From positions 18,629,501-18,693,500 of the forward strand of contig OY756945.1 in NCBI GenBank assembly GCA_963580275.1: a stretch of DNA of 64,000 nt, written 5' to 3'. Every line of letters starts with the position of its first letter. Position 1 is the stretch's first letter. Source of the stretch: Crataegus laevigata (taxonomy: Eukaryota; Streptophyta; Magnoliopsida; Rosales; Rosaceae). The notes under the pieces were generated by a model that worked only from the letters and a program-made list of their open reading frames with translations, did not search any database and was not told the DNA's origin. Both the position numbers and the translations under genes were made by a program. Shown in pieces: positions 11,600-23,384 of this stretch.

Positions 11600-12490
11600 A
11601 GGTCAAATATGTTGAACAGTGTATTAGAAGTTTTGAACATTATATGGTGGATATGTTGTTTATGTTGTTATGTTATGTGCAGGTTTTAGGAAATGTTATA
11701 TAGTTTTAGGGGAGGTTATGCCGACCTTTCGGTAGAAAATAGAAATCATCTAATGGTTACTTTGTTTATTTGGTAGGTCAAAAAAAAAAAAAAAAAGAAA
11801 CCAGGGGCCCTTGCAGACTACAAAAGACTTCTTAGACCACTCGCACCACGACCCAGAAGATCACCATTACGTGGGATCCTCGACATCGTGCGGCTGCAAC
11901 AAAAGAGCAACACAGTGCATTGGCCATGGACATTGGCTCTATTATCAGGAGCTATTGCCCCCACAGGTGGAAGTCATGGAGAACTGTGCCATAAGAAACC
12001 AAGGACACCGTGCTTTATGAATTATCAGTAAGTATTTTCAACCTCAAATGCTAGTTTTTTTATTAAAGTATACAAAGATTATAAATTTTAACTACTATTT
12101 ATTTGTTGAGTGTTGCAGCATCACTATGGGCTCTCCAACCTCGATTCCAACCAAATGGAGAACATCAACGACCTTTGCTCCTGTAGGTTCACTCAATGGA
12201 AGAGCGACCTCCACAAGCATTATAAGCTATATGACGGTTTGGAAGTTGCTCTAGAAGTTGGGTGCCCTATGGAGTTGTTGGACCGTCAGGATGAATGGGA
12301 GTGGCTCTGCGGCCATTTTCAAGATGAGAAATACTTGGTACGTATAATTTATATTTGAATAATATATTAATAAAAAAATTTACAATTTAAAATAAACATT
12401 TCATTTTTTTTTCATTCATTTGTTATTAATATCTAAGAAGAAACTTGATCAATCTGTCGAAGAAGAAACTTCTTCACTAATCCGGGTCAT

Positions 12491-14744
12491 TGATCGAATC
12501 ATATTTATATACATTTTTTACATCAAATTCACTCGTCTTTTCTTAGTTAGTTCGTTATATTTTGAGCTATTTACTTTGTTTTTGTGTTTTAATAGAATTT
12601 ATCTAGCTAAGAAAATAAAAATAGAATAAGTGAAGTTTTAAGTGCTAAATTCGTATAAACTTTCTTGCTGATTGAATACAACTTATTATTTGAAAAATAT
12701 ACATATATATATATATATTTATATATTTATATATTTATATATATATATATTTATATATTTAAATATATGTGCAGTCGGTGGAAAGCAGTGGGAGCACTTG
12801 ATGGAATAAAAATGAAGAAAGGCATGCGGCCAGCTTAAAAGAAATGGAGCAGCTGGAAACCATTGAGAAGAAAAAGGGCAGCTGCCCTTTGTTTAATTAA
12901 AAATAAAGGAAGGCTCGGTCAACAGTTGTGTTCCGTAGGCTTATGTCTATTAAAGAAGCTGAAGACCTTGTGAAAGGGGGAAGAACAGAGAGAGCCTCGG
13001 AGGAAGGCAGCTCTCGCTGCCATTTGGAGGATCTCAGGGGGAGCGCTGCCTTAGGCAGCGAGAAGAAGAAAATTAAAAAAATAAAAATAAGAGGCAAGCC
13101 TCAGGGAAAAAGAGAAAGATGCTAGTGGGCAGCGATTAGAAGAATAGAAGCAGCCTGAGAGAGAGAGGAGCAGCGCAAGGCTACTGAGGAAGAACCAGGC
13201 CAAGCCGCAAGGCTGCCTTGAAGTTTTGGCACGGAGCCAATTGAAGTTGGCAGCTTGAGATAAAAGAGTAGGGGAGAGCTGCTGGCAGCGTCAAAGAGAG
13301 GAGAAGAGTTCACGCAGCGGAGCTGAAACTCACGGGGTGAAGCTGCCTTCCAGGCAGCGTGCTTGCGGGGGAGCTTGCGGACAAGGGCCGAGAGCGCACC
13401 ACAAGGTCAGAAGCTCCTGGTGAGCGGCAGCGAGGAAAACAGCTCGCGCAGAATTTGAAGGCACAGAAAATCTGGAGAGCTCCACGGTGACCGAGAAAGA
13501 AAGGAAACGCCCATTTTTGGATGCTGCCAGAAGTCAATGTGCACAGAAGCACAAAAGCACAGTGCCGCATGCAAACTTGCACAGAAAGCACACGGTGCAA
13601 TCCTTGCACATCCGATTCGGTTTATCTTTTCCAAACTCAGATTTTAATTTTGTTTTTAATTTCTGTTTTAATTTATTAATAATGTGTAATTAATTTTATT
13701 TTGGCTAGAGGATAATTCAAAGCCATGATTATATTTGTAATTTGAATTGATTACCTTCAGTTGTGATTTCTGAGTTGTGATTTAATTTGCTTAACTGCTT
13801 GATTGATAACTTATTTGCGTATGTTAATTAAGGATGCATACTTAATTTACATGCATGAATTTGATGCTAGAATATAAGTGAATTTCACCTAATCGTTATG
13901 AACTTATATTCATGAGTAGTGAAGGTTGTTATCCACAATCGCGTTAAGTAAATTCTTGGCAGGAGTATCATGCTTTTCATAGTTACAAATGCCTCGTCAG
14001 TATTTATAGTTTTCACAAAGTTTAATGATCTTTGATTGTATCTCTATTGTGCTTTTCACGTAGGGGACTTTTGAGGAATGTTTTAAATTGTTGTATGCTG
14101 TTCATCCAATTTAATAACATAAGGAAAACTTGAAGATTAAAAAAGTGTTGTTCACGGTTAATCTGGAGTATTGAAATTTACAATTTATTGAAAGAACAAC
14201 TGAAAATCAATTTAGGTTGCTTATGTGTCATATGTGGAGAAAAACCCTCTAGCCAATCCGTCGTCTATCTGTTCACTTTTAATTTTATGTTTTTGTCAAT
14301 TTGTATTTTATTTAAGTTTAATTTACTTCGTCAAAACCAAATCAATCCCCCCATTATTAAAATATTATTATTTAGTTAATTTTTATTATCTTTTAATTTA
14401 CTTTCCGTCCAATTAAATTCCTAGTTTTATTTTAAATTGTTTTCATTATTTTGAGTCATTTTTAGTGTGTTTCGAGTTTTTAGCTTAGTTTGTATTTTCT
14501 AGAGTCTTGAGTTGTTTTGAGTCTTTTGAGTTGTTTTAGTTTATTTGTTAGTTTTATTTTGAGTTATTTTAGTTAAGTGTTTTTATTTTAGTTTAGTGTT
14601 TTAAACTTTGTTTTTACGTTTTTAAATTATTTTAGAGGTTTTAGCAAGCCCTCCTAATCCCCGGCCTAGAACGATACCCTACTTACATCTATACTACAAC
14701 TGTCAAAAAGAGGGTTAAATTTGTGCGGTTTTAAAAGCCCGTCA
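12491..14744 (+). mobile_element. Solo LTR of family X with 5-bp TSD (gtcat)
   Basis: Homologous over its length to the LTRs at 25644-27742 and 33058-35169: it begins tgatcgaatcatattt and ends aaaagcccgtca. It is flanked by gtcat at 12486-12490 and 14745-14749. It splits a transposase exon of CACTA A (frame on either side matches the uninterrupted copy near 41117-41205). It contains an AT-rich microsatellite (about 12695-12770) and a GC-rich part with GGCAGC motifs. Length is 2254 bp. Confidence 0.92.
12695..12770. repeat. (AT)n-rich imperfect microsatellite
   Basis: Interrupted tatata/tttata runs inside the solo LTR. It is absent from the other LTRs of family X in the window, so it expanded in this copy. 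Confidence 0.8.
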
Positions 14745-15774
14745 GTCATGACGCTTCTCTTATAGGTTGAAGGAACGACGTAAGGTAACTATATATTTAT
14801 TTTAAGTTTTCAATCTTTTTACTCTTTATTACACAATAGTTAATCTATGTTAACACTTTTTAAAAAAATTTAGGGGGGGTCAAAATTTCTTGAAATTGAC
14901 ATGTTAAAGGAGGTGTACGTTCGGCCCGGGGATGAGTTGACAAAGCAGCTTTATTTAAGTTCTTTCACAATTATAATGTTCAATTTGTATTAATATTAAT
15001 TACATTTATATTCAAATTAATTTTGTTTTTTTCTTTTTTCTAGTCCACCATGGCGGAGAAGGACTAGACAGTTCTAGAGGAGGTGGCTTCCCAGCCACCC
15101 CTAGAGACCCCGATCAAGGAAGTGTTTCCCCTTGAGGATGTTGGGTTTTAGATCATGATCGACACACTTGATTAGACCCTCGGTCGTGGGCGCGAGAATG
15201 TTCACCGGGGGCTTAGGAAAGCCCGCATTCGAGATTTGTCTACCTCATCCTCCAGGCAGAGAACTTAACGGGTCGATATGCTAACATCTGAAGTGGCAAG
15301 CTTGAAGGAGTAGATTGTGGCCCAGCAATCTCAGATTGCAGCCCAAAATAATTTCATGAACCAAATACGTCGTGCACTTCAAATCTCTGGCATTCAATTC
15401 CCCGACGTCGAACTACCTCCAGAAACGACCTCCTAGAGCCCTGCCACAGTAGCTACATCCTGCCAGCCCCCTGTCGCAACAGCTACCACCTCTCAGCCTC
15501 TTGACACAACAACAGCACCACCAGCCAGCGATTGTTGTCTCGATGGCTTCTTTTTTTTAGTTTTGTTTTAAATTGTTTTAGAATTTAAAATTATTTTTTT
15601 TCCATTATATATACATTTACAATAATTTTTTAATTCAATATTCTTCTTCATATTTTATGTTTTTATTTTCATTAAATTCACTTTTACATAAATGAAAAAA
15701 AAAATATTTATAAAACTAATTTACAAATAAATAATAGATTATTAAAAAACTAATTTTAAAATATCACTATGATG

Positions 15775-15973
15775 GCCTCTATATCTGTCGCACAAAACTT
15801 TGAGGGTCGAACTCGTTCACTGTCGTGCAATGAAGGTGTTACCTCCGTCGTGCAACGCCTAACGTAATGAGCTTTGCATGACGGAGTCTTCGGTGCCCAA
15901 TGTTTCTGGCGACGGTTTTTCTCTTTGTGCTACAATTTCCCTTTCATCGCCCAAGATGTTATTCCTAGTAGTG
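15775..15973 (-). repeat. CACTA A right subterminal repeats and terminal inverted repeat
   Basis: Clustered short motifs (tcgcacaaaac, gtcgtgcaatg, gtcgtgcaacg, gcatgacgg) precede the terminus CACTACTAGGAAT (read on minus, 15961-15973). Such arrays bind TNP1-like protein in En/Spm elements. Confidence 0.75.
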
Positions 15974-16585
15974 TTTCTAGATTTTCTACATGCATACTAC
16001 TTATGTTAAAGACCTAATTTTGTCAATGATGAAGTAAGGCTAAACTCATCAGCTTATTACAAGTTGATAAGATCCCTTTTTTTAACACCCCCCCCCCAAT
16101 GTCAATTGGTATGAATTTATTATAAATGCAATTTGTTGTTCGCATAGGTTCTTTCGCATCCTTAAATCATTTTTTTTTTATTTTTTATTTTATATAAAAC
16201 TGTTTATTCAACTTTCCAAAATTTGAATTTATTTAATCCATTTGTTAACAGCGTTACTAATAAAATTCAAATTTTTGGGGTGAAAGTCTTACTTTAGAAG
16301 TTGCAAAGTTTAGGCACTGAATATTACATCACAACTAAAACTTATCACAAAAGCTCTTAAAGCAACACTTGTTTTGCTACTTTGATAGAGATTAAAGACA
16401 CAAGTTCAAAAGCTAAGGCCGAAACACGGTTCAATGGAAACTGTTGAAGTCACAATTTAGAAATTAAATTTAAAAAAAAAAGGAAATGCTAAAGAAATCT
16501 GCCGCTAGTTTCATGGCAAGTATACAACAAATAGTACACTGATTTGTTCAACATTTTAACAGTCAACAAATATATTATTTCCTAG
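15974..16585. other. Spacer between CACTA A and the LOG fragment
   Basis: AT-rich with homopolymer runs (C9 at about 16090). If the LOG fragment is in its native place, this would be its promoter side. No promoter element could be assigned. Confidence 0.35.
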
Positions 16586-16615
16586 CAAAATGACTTCCAT
16601 CTTTTTATTTCAAAG
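16586..16615 (+). repeat. 30-bp sequence repeated at 37020-37049
   Basis: The two 30-mers differ at one base. This one lies 25 bp before the LOG start codon; its twin lies beyond the far side of the 20-kb retrotransposon. Confidence 0.7.
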
Positions 16616-16640
16616 AGATGAGTGGTTTGAGAGGGAAAAA

Positions 16641-16760
16641 ATGGAGATTGAGAGTGAAATGAAGCAACAATCCAAGTTTAGGAGGATTTGTGTGTTTTGT
16701 GGGATCAGCCAAGGGAAGAAAAGCATCTATCAAGATGTTGCCATTGAACTTGGCAAATGA
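16641..16760 (+). pseudogene. LOG-type cytokinin riboside monophosphate phosphoribohydrolase, first-exon fragment, frameshifted
   Basis: The translated frame starts MEIESEMK and contains SKFRRICVFCGISQGKK and YQDVAIELGK, matching the N-terminus of plant LOG enzymes, where the usual text is CVFCGSSQGKK. LOG proteins release active cytokinin bases from nucleotide precursors in the cytosol. An extra T at about 16757 turns GK-EL into GK-stop; without it the frame would continue to a possible splice donor (ctg|gtataa). The catalytic region (the PGGxGT motif and beyond) is absent from the window. The Tat retrotransposon starts 210 bp downstream. This is either a native gene broken by insertions or a captured fragment. 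The family call is firm; function is lost here. Confidence 0.75.
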
Positions 16761-16970
16761 ACTGGTATAAAACAATGGCTGCTTCTTCATTTCTTCTTCT
16801 AACGACAATAAGATATCCATCTAAACTATGGGGGAGGGGGATTCAACTTGGGTACAGAGCGAAAGCACATTTTGGTTCAAATAAAGTTTTTTGGTGGTTC
16901 TTTGACAGATGGGTTCTTGGAAAAATTTTAAATTTTTGTTGTCATTTGGATTTGAATGTGATTTTTTAGG

Positions 16971-18132
16971 TGTTTCGGCAAAGATTTTCTCCAGCAGGGA
17001 GGGTCCTCGGCACCTCGGCACAACTCCCCTGGGGATTGGCATGTTCATTTGAATGTGTATGGTGATCAGGCTCTTGCTAGTTCATCCGTTACAAGAACAA
17101 GACATAGTTAGTTCTGAAAGGTGCCTTTGTGGGGCCTTAGGTATAGGCCTTGATGCTCATAATCAAGACTAACTAAGTGCTTAGGCAAGCCACTACTATC
17201 TCATTATAGTAGATGTAGAACAAGTATGTTTAAGTCAATTTCTTACACTCAAACTTCTTGTTATGAATGGATTGTCATGGATGTATTAAGTCTATATTAA
17301 GTTTTTTCTTGCCTTGAGATCAAGGACTTTCAGTTATCGTTTTGTATGCTTGAAGGAAAGGTGTCCAGAACCCTTTAAGTAATTTGTTCAGTTCTAGATT
17401 GGTTGTAGATGCAAGAAGATTCATAAAGATAACCAGATCTACGCACAAATGGAGCTCTCAAAGTATAACACAAGTTGAAATTACTTGAATACATGCTGGA
17501 CAATATGCTAAATTACAGATCAACTAGTTTAGAAAACAAACAAAGAGCTCTGGGCAAGATTTCACCTTGTCCAGAAGGTTGAACTTCTTGCAAATGCTTC
17601 TCTTTGAGTTTACAAAGGTTGTATGCTTGAAAAGTAATGGATGGTAAACAAGTTTACACAAGGGAATCGATACTACAGGAGTAGCATCTTTAAACTAAAG
17701 AAAGATGAACTTTCTGGGCAGGCGATGCCTAAAAGATTAGAGATCTGTGCTGTTTACAGCTTAGGTTTGCAAATCTGGCTTGAGAGTAGAGTTTGTAAGT
17801 TTGAGTGTCCTTGTGTTTGGGCCCACTTCCTCCTCTTTTTATAGGCAAATTAGCCCGACTATATTGGTTGTGCTCTTGCCTGAAAGAACTTCGAAAGCAA
17901 ATGAGTCATCGCCTATTTTTTACTTAAGTGCCACTAAAAAGTGCTTTTTGGCTAATAGTAGGCTAGTCTCCATCACTTGTTACTTCCATAGGCATGCAAG
18001 TGGCTAATTTGTGGTTGAGAAGGCTTCATTTCATCCTTGGGCATTATGTTGAGCTCCAAATAAATCCCTTTCTATTTAACATCCTTGAGCCCTTCCTAAG
18101 TTTGGCTCAAAATTCAAATATTAACCCAAACA
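16971..18132 (-). repeat. 3' LTR of Tat1
   Basis: Pairs with 35708-36883. On minus it starts TGTTTGGGTTAATATT and ends with a gaaaca terminus. The adjacent polypurine-like tract on minus is AAAAATGGGCAC, just right of 18132 on plus. Confidence 0.88.
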
Positions 18133-19166
18133 GTGCCCATTTTTAATCATTGTTAAGTTTTACAGCTCAACACACTAATAATGATTAAATTGGCTGACAT
18201 GTTCTTCTCGGGTCTTACACTAATTAAAACAACTGGTTATTGTTTGAGACCTTTGTACTAACCCATAGATCCCGTCATTAAGCATCCACTCGCTATATAT
18301 TCCTCAATTTACTTCTTGGCTAATATCTCAACAACTATAATCCTACAAATTTTCAAAGTTCCTTAGATTCTGCAACCATTAATTCACAATGGTGCCCAAA
18401 ATTCTTCGAACCTAATTCTCTTATATGTCTGGCATTCATCATCTTTAGGTTGTCCTGCACAGCGAGCTTTCCTTCAAGAAGAGGGAAGCACACTTTCTGG
18501 GTTCTGCTTAGACTTCTCTTATCCTTGTTGATGTGGAAGATAATATGACCAAGGAGAAACGGTTCATTTTGAACCTAACTCTGTCGAAGTTGGGTTTTCT
18601 TTCCTTCAAATGGTCGAACCATTGTTGTGGATCCTCTTGTAGCTTCTGGCTTCTTGATCACTTCATCATCATAGGTGTATGCTTTGGGATCAACGTCAAA
18701 GATCCTGGGAGAACCACCATAAGCCCGAGCCTTCCTCTGCTCGAATGTCAAAGTATCCATTAGCTTTTCGCTAATCCGAAGGTCGGGTTCAACCATGAAA
18801 TCAACAATTCCACTTCAGTCTTGGTCCTCCAATTTTTCCATTCACAGAGAGACTTTGGTGCATTCATTCCACAGAGAGGCTTCGTGGATCTCATTGTATT
18901 TGGAGGAGCCAAGTAGACTCTCCACTATTACGTAAGCAGGCCATTCTAGGATAGTACCATTTAGCCAAAAATGTAAAACTTTCTGAACTGATTCTCATGT
19001 AACTTCATCACTTAATGAAATGAAAATGATTCTTTCAATTCACTTTAACTTGTAACTCCATTTTCGCAATTCATCTATGATAAAAATACAAATTGACTTT
19101 TGGTTGCCTCAAAATGCTTTAAACTTCTCCGATGTAACAATCTCTAACATCCTATAAGGTTGGACG
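18133..19166 (-). other. Tat1 3' interior with unidentified ORF (18575-18796)
   Basis: After integrase, about 1 kb precedes the 3' LTR. It contains an open frame at 18575-18796 (minus) of 73 residues with a stretch PDLRISEKLMDTLTFEQRKA that looks protein-like but matches nothing I recognise. It may be a remnant of an extra Tat-lineage ORF in sense orientation, or of captured DNA. Confidence 0.4.
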
Positions 19167-20075
19167 TTATTTTTTCAGAAACTTGGCATTAACTGGATGT
19201 TTCTGCAAATTTCCCTCTAAATCGATCAAGTAATAACCCCCCTTATCCAAAGCTTGGTGAATGATAAAAGGACCTTCCCAAGTCCAACTCCATTTCCCAA
19301 AGCCTTTTACTTGTGCTCCTAAGGCCAAGATTGCCTTCCAAACTAGATCTCCATCTTTGAAAGTCTTTAACTTCATCTTCTTGTTATAGACTCGGGCAAC
19401 AACTCTCTTTTCTTCTTGAATCTTGTTTAGAGCTTTAATTCGGGCTACATCTAAGTCTTCAATTCCTTGACACATAGCTTGAATGTACTCATCACTATGT
19501 AACCCGAATTGATTATGAATTTTGACAGAACTCACATTAATCTTCAAGGGAAGCACAGCGTTTTGCCCGAAGGTTAGAGCATAACGACTAGTTCTAGTTC
19601 CAGCCCTCTTGGAAGTCTTTTCTGGATTGTCGACCACCATTTTTTTGATAATGTTTGCCAAGACCTTGTTGCTAGCTTTAGCTTGACCATTCGATTGAGG
19701 GTTGAAAGGACTAGACCGAATCATCTTTATCTTGAATTTATTTGCAAATTCCTTAACCTCTTTTAAAATAAAAGATGGTCTAAGGTCAGTAACAATGGTC
19801 TTAGGCACCCCATACCTGTAAAAGATGGCCTAAGGCTTCTACCCACTTGGTGAAGTAATCCGTTACTCGTATTATGAATGTATGCCCTTTGCTGGAAGCT
19901 GGGTAAACCTGCCCGATGAAATCAATTGCCAATCCTCTAAAAGGCCAAGGCTTGACCACTTCGTTCAAGGGTACTAATGGCACATGTTGGAGAGGTCCAT
20001 GCCTTTGACATTCCTTGCAACCTCGGGATAGGATTCGTGGTCTTTTTCCATGTCAGGCCAGAAATAACCATATCT
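19167..20075 (-). pseudogene. Tat1 integrase
   Basis: Order on minus: a zinc-binding end with CKECQRHGP; the core with AIDFIGQVYPASSKGH and FTKWVEA; then TDLRPSF and SPFNPQSNGQAKASNK; then the C-terminal segment with KDGDLVWK and WEGPFIIHQAL. The usual core Glu (GQAEA) is Lys here (GQAKA), so the D,D-35-E triad is broken. A frame change near 19801-19808 and upstream shifts also disable it. Integrase would join the cDNA ends to host DNA. Confidence 0.85.
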
Positions 20076-20179
20076 CTAAAGCAACCACCTCACATTGGTT
20101 CCAGCTTGATGAGCCCTACATATTCCTTCGTGTACTTCGGCCATTACTCTAATAGATTCTTCTTGTATTTTCCATTTAA

Positions 20180-20405
20180 TTGATTAATCACCAACTCTGA
20201 ATCGCCAAATACCTCAATCTCAGTTGCCTTCAACTCCATTAGGATTTCTAGACCAATTATCAACACCTCTTATTATGCCTGATTGTTGATAGTTTCTTGA
20301 TAGTCCAAGAGGAACGAATAACAATGATGAATTCCTTTGGGGCCAATGATGACAATACCAGCTCTAACAACATTCTGAGTGCAAGAACCATCAAAATATA
20401 GTCTC
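20180..20405 (-). pseudogene. Second (archaeal-type) RNase H domain of Tat1
   Basis: Minus-strand reading gives LYFDGSCTQ, then INNQA followed by two stop codons where the Glu-Tyr of the catalytic AEYEAL motif should be, then LIIGLEILMELKA and EVFGDSELVINQL. This is the additional RNase H typical of Tat elements, located between the first RNase H and integrase. The catalytic Glu is lost to a stop. Confidence 0.8.
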
Positions 20406-20548
20406 TAAGGAGTAACCTAGAGGCTGGTTATTCTTTTTATCTCCCACTAGATCCACTCTTCCCTGCTCGAGAAGATCTTATTTGGCGGGATCCACATACT
20501 GGCCATTTCCAGAGTTCCTGGGATGTTAACAATCTCATTCAAAGAATC

Positions 20549-20917
20549 TTAATGGTCAGCCAAGAAATCTACTATTGTTTGCCCTTTGACCACCCTTTGA
20601 GGCACATATTGAAAGCTGAACTCTGATAATGCCAGAATCCACTTCCCAATCCTCTCTGTTAGCATTGGTTTTGATAGCATGTATTTGATTACATCTGTTT
20701 TGGCAATAATATGAATATGACAAGGCAACATGTAATGCCTTAGCTTGTTCGCAGTGAAGTACAAGGCTAGGCACAATCTTTCCACCGGGGTATATCTTTT
20801 TTTTACCTCAGTAAGGATTCTACAGAGGTAATACATTGCTTGCTCCTTCCCGGCTTCATTATTTTGAGCTAGCAAGCTTCCCATTGACTTTTTCAAGGTA
20901 GAGATGTAAAGCTTCAA
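20549..20917 (-). pseudogene. Tat1 RNase H (retroviral-type), decayed
   Basis: An open stretch of 122 residues contains YTPVERLCLAL, ANKLRHYMLPCHIHI, LSKPMLTERIGKW and VKGQTIVDFLADH, the standard end of the Ty3 reverse transcriptase-RNase H module, whose product would degrade RNA in the RNA-DNA hybrid. It joins the RT piece at 20930 across a frame break. Confidence 0.85.
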
Positions 20918-20929
20918 AGGCTTTCCTCT

Positions 20930-21878
20930 TTAAGGTAGCATGAGTACTAATGGAGAAGCCAAGTAAGCTTTTATGCCGTCGAAAGCCCCTTGATGCAGCG
21001 ATCCCCACTCAAATTCTTTTTTCTCCTTTAATTTTAAAAGAGAAGTTAGCGGTTGAATATTGCCCACTAGGTTAGCAATGAATATCCTCAAGAAGTTGAT
21101 TTTGCCCAGTAGCCTTTGAAGTTGTACTTTGTTGGTGGGCAGATGTGTCTCCATTATTACTCGAGCTTTGTTTTTGTCAACTTCTACACCTCTTTGATGA
21201 ACGAGGAATCCAAAAAAGTTGCCCGTTCTCACCCCAAACGCACATTTCATTAGATTCATTTTTAACTTATGGACCTTCATTCTTGTCAAGGCTTACCTAA
21301 GGTCTACAAGGTGTTGCTCTTTTGTTTTAGATTTTACCATGATGTCATCAATATATACTTTCATGTTATGGCCAATTAAGTCATGAAAGATGGCATTCAT
21401 CGCTCTTTGATAGGTTGCACAGGCATTCTTAAGCCCAAATGGCATGACTAAGTATTCATATGCTTCAACATGCCCCGGGCAACTAAAAGTTGTTTTCTGT
21501 ATTCCTCTTTAGTAATTTTTATCTGATTATAACTGGCATTCCCATCCATAAAAGATAAGACTTTGTGCTTTGCAACGACATTTATGGATAGGTTAGCCAT
21601 GGGTATGAGATATTCATCTTTAGGCATAGTACCATTAATGTTTTTATAGTCAACACAACAATTGCTTTTGTTATGGCTTTTAATACAGGTACAATGTTGG
21701 CCAACCACTCCACATATTTGGCAGGCTTAATAAATCCAGCCTTCACTAGCCTTTCAATTTCTTTTTTAACCTTCTCTTTGAATTCTTTTAACATCCTCTG
21801 TAGTGCTTGCTTGACAGGTTTATATCCCTCCTTGATAGGTATTCTATGCTCTACCAAGGTTAAATCTAAACCTGGCAT
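20930..21878 (-). pseudogene. Tat1 reverse transcriptase, broken in several frames
   Basis: Fragments at 21582-21878 (HRIPIKEGYKPVKQ, EIERLVKAGFIKP), 21448-21708 (CVDYKNINGTMPKDEYLIP) and 20930-21289 (MKCAFGVRTGNFFGFLV, LLGKINFLRIFI) are successive RT palm, fingers and thumb parts. The active-site motif YIDD is readable at 21344-21355, between ORFs. Frames change at least twice. Confidence 0.85.
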
Positions 21879-23147
21879 TTCCGTATAGTGCTAAGCAAAA
21901 TAATCTTTATATTCATGCAGAAGGCTGACAATTCTTGCCCGACCATCCATTTCCAACAGGCTACTAATCTGTATAGGCCTTGGATCCTCGTCCCTAAATC
22001 GATGGTCTCCAAAGGATCTTGTACCTCTGGTGGTCGCTTATCTGGTTCTGCACACAAAAATTCAACCAACTCCTGACTCTCACGCAAGTCTTCTGGCCCA
22101 TCTAGGTCATATTTGTACTCAGCCATTTGTATGGCTACTTCTAATTCTTTCCTAAGAAACTCTTTTTCCTCTCTATTATGACTGCTCAAAGTTTTTTGCT
22201 ACCATTTCTCATATTCTCCCATCGAGCTTTTCCATTCTTACTTATTCTTTCTCTCATACACCAACAACATTTTGATTAAGAACCTGACTGCAATGACTTA
22301 GTCCTTTCTTCATGGTTCTGACATTACTGGCGTTACGGTGATGGGATAATGGGGGTTTATCCTACTTCTCCTTTGTGAAGGACAGTCCTTGTTCCAGAAG
22401 CTTTTAGGCTGTCACCTTAGTCGGGTGGTCATTCTTATCAACTCCTGAACAATGTAGAATCCCAATACTGGGATTGTAGAAATTAGCTTCAACTACATTA
22501 GCCATGGGAAGGAATGGTCGTGATTCAGTCTCCACCATTTCCCAGAATCCTGGTTCTATAGTTCTCTCCTCGTGGTAAACTGCCACTTGTTGATGTAGGG
22601 TAGAGGGAACGGAAAGGCTCTGGTGGATCTAATTCCTCTCAAGTAAGGCTCCATAAGTAGAAGTACATTCTACCACACTAAAAAACCAACATAATCTACT
22701 TGGACCCCAAATCTACCGGCAAAGGTAATATTCCTTGGGTCCTTGTGATGGCTCTAGAGAAGCTGGACACCGTTAAGTCTGTAGGGATGAGATCATATTC
22801 ACCCCTGCCCACCATCTTCATCTGCTTGTATGGCAACACATTAACTGCAACCCTTCCATCAATCAAAACCCTCTTGAAGGTACTTCCTCTAAATGAGCAA
22901 TTAGATATATGGGTTTAAGATAGTTGGCAAAGGTCATGTTTGGACGGCTGAATACCATTCTGTCTGAATAAACTTTCTTGGGCTTACTTTTAGAGGTCTC
23001 AGGTAACTCCATTCTGCCTGATTCTCCTTTCCCTGCTTCTTTGACATTAACATGCGCCATTATTGGTTCTGTTGCAAAATAATCACCCTTCATTATGGTG
23101 GGTTGATCAGGCTCAGCACAAAATATGGCTAATAAAACATATGTCAT
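21866..23147 (-). pseudogene. Tat1 protease region
   Basis: At about 22700-22890 the minus strand reads FKRVLIDGRVAVNVLP and DLIPTDLTVSSFS, the Tat-type aspartic protease core (usually IDGGAAVNLLP). A one-base shift near 22876 separates it from the upstream LKPIYLIAHLEEVP segment. The stretch 21866-22189 links protease to RT. Confidence 0.75.
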
Positions 23148-23384
23148 GTTTATGTGGAAGTTGCTGAATCCAGGTAGCTCCTCATTCTTGCCCCCAATTT
23201 AGCTTAGAAATTCATCCAACCAGACTTGTACTTCTTCTGGCAGCATCAATTTGGGCAACCTTTCTTCCTGAGCCATGCCAAAGTTTGGCATTTGTTATGG
23301 AACCTCATAGAGAGCATCAATCAATAATGCTGAGGGTATTCTCCCTTCAGGCGAAATAGTTCCAAAACAAATTGGCTATGGGCT

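Larger units (their letters stand above)
11811..15435 (+). pseudogene. Transposase_24 (Ptta/En/Spm)-like gene, decayed, interrupted by an LTR
   Basis: Exon-like pieces at about 11811-12020, 12115-12340, 12430-12490 plus 14750-14790, 14873-14960 and 15050-15435 line up with the CACTA accessory (TNP1-like) protein. Visible features are a region with DEWEWLCGHFQDEKY, a KKKLLH...FSYRLKE segment, then GSKFLEIDMLKEVYVRPGDE, and a C-terminal coiled-coil/Gln-rich part (SEVASLKE, IVAQQSQI). Several in-frame stops occur in the last exon (for example after AEKD and in the 15160s). Introns end in typical tttctag. The protein is thought to bind CACTA ends. This copy cannot make a full protein. Confidence 0.7.
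11600..15973 (+). mobile_element. CACTA (En/Spm) element A, non-autonomous or left-truncated
   Basis: The right terminus at 15961-15973 is the reverse of CACTACTAGGAAT. The preceding 200 bp is rich in cgtcgtgcaa-type subterminal motifs. Interior exons encode a Transposase_24-like protein. The same structure recurs at about 40290-43456. The homology starts near 11600. No TNP2-type transposase is visible. A solo LTR (12491-14744) interrupts it. Confidence 0.75.

Noticed and set aside
13122..13693. Several ORFs near 13.1-13.7 kb
   Set aside because: They lie in the solo LTR's GC-rich block and recur with different stops in its relatives.
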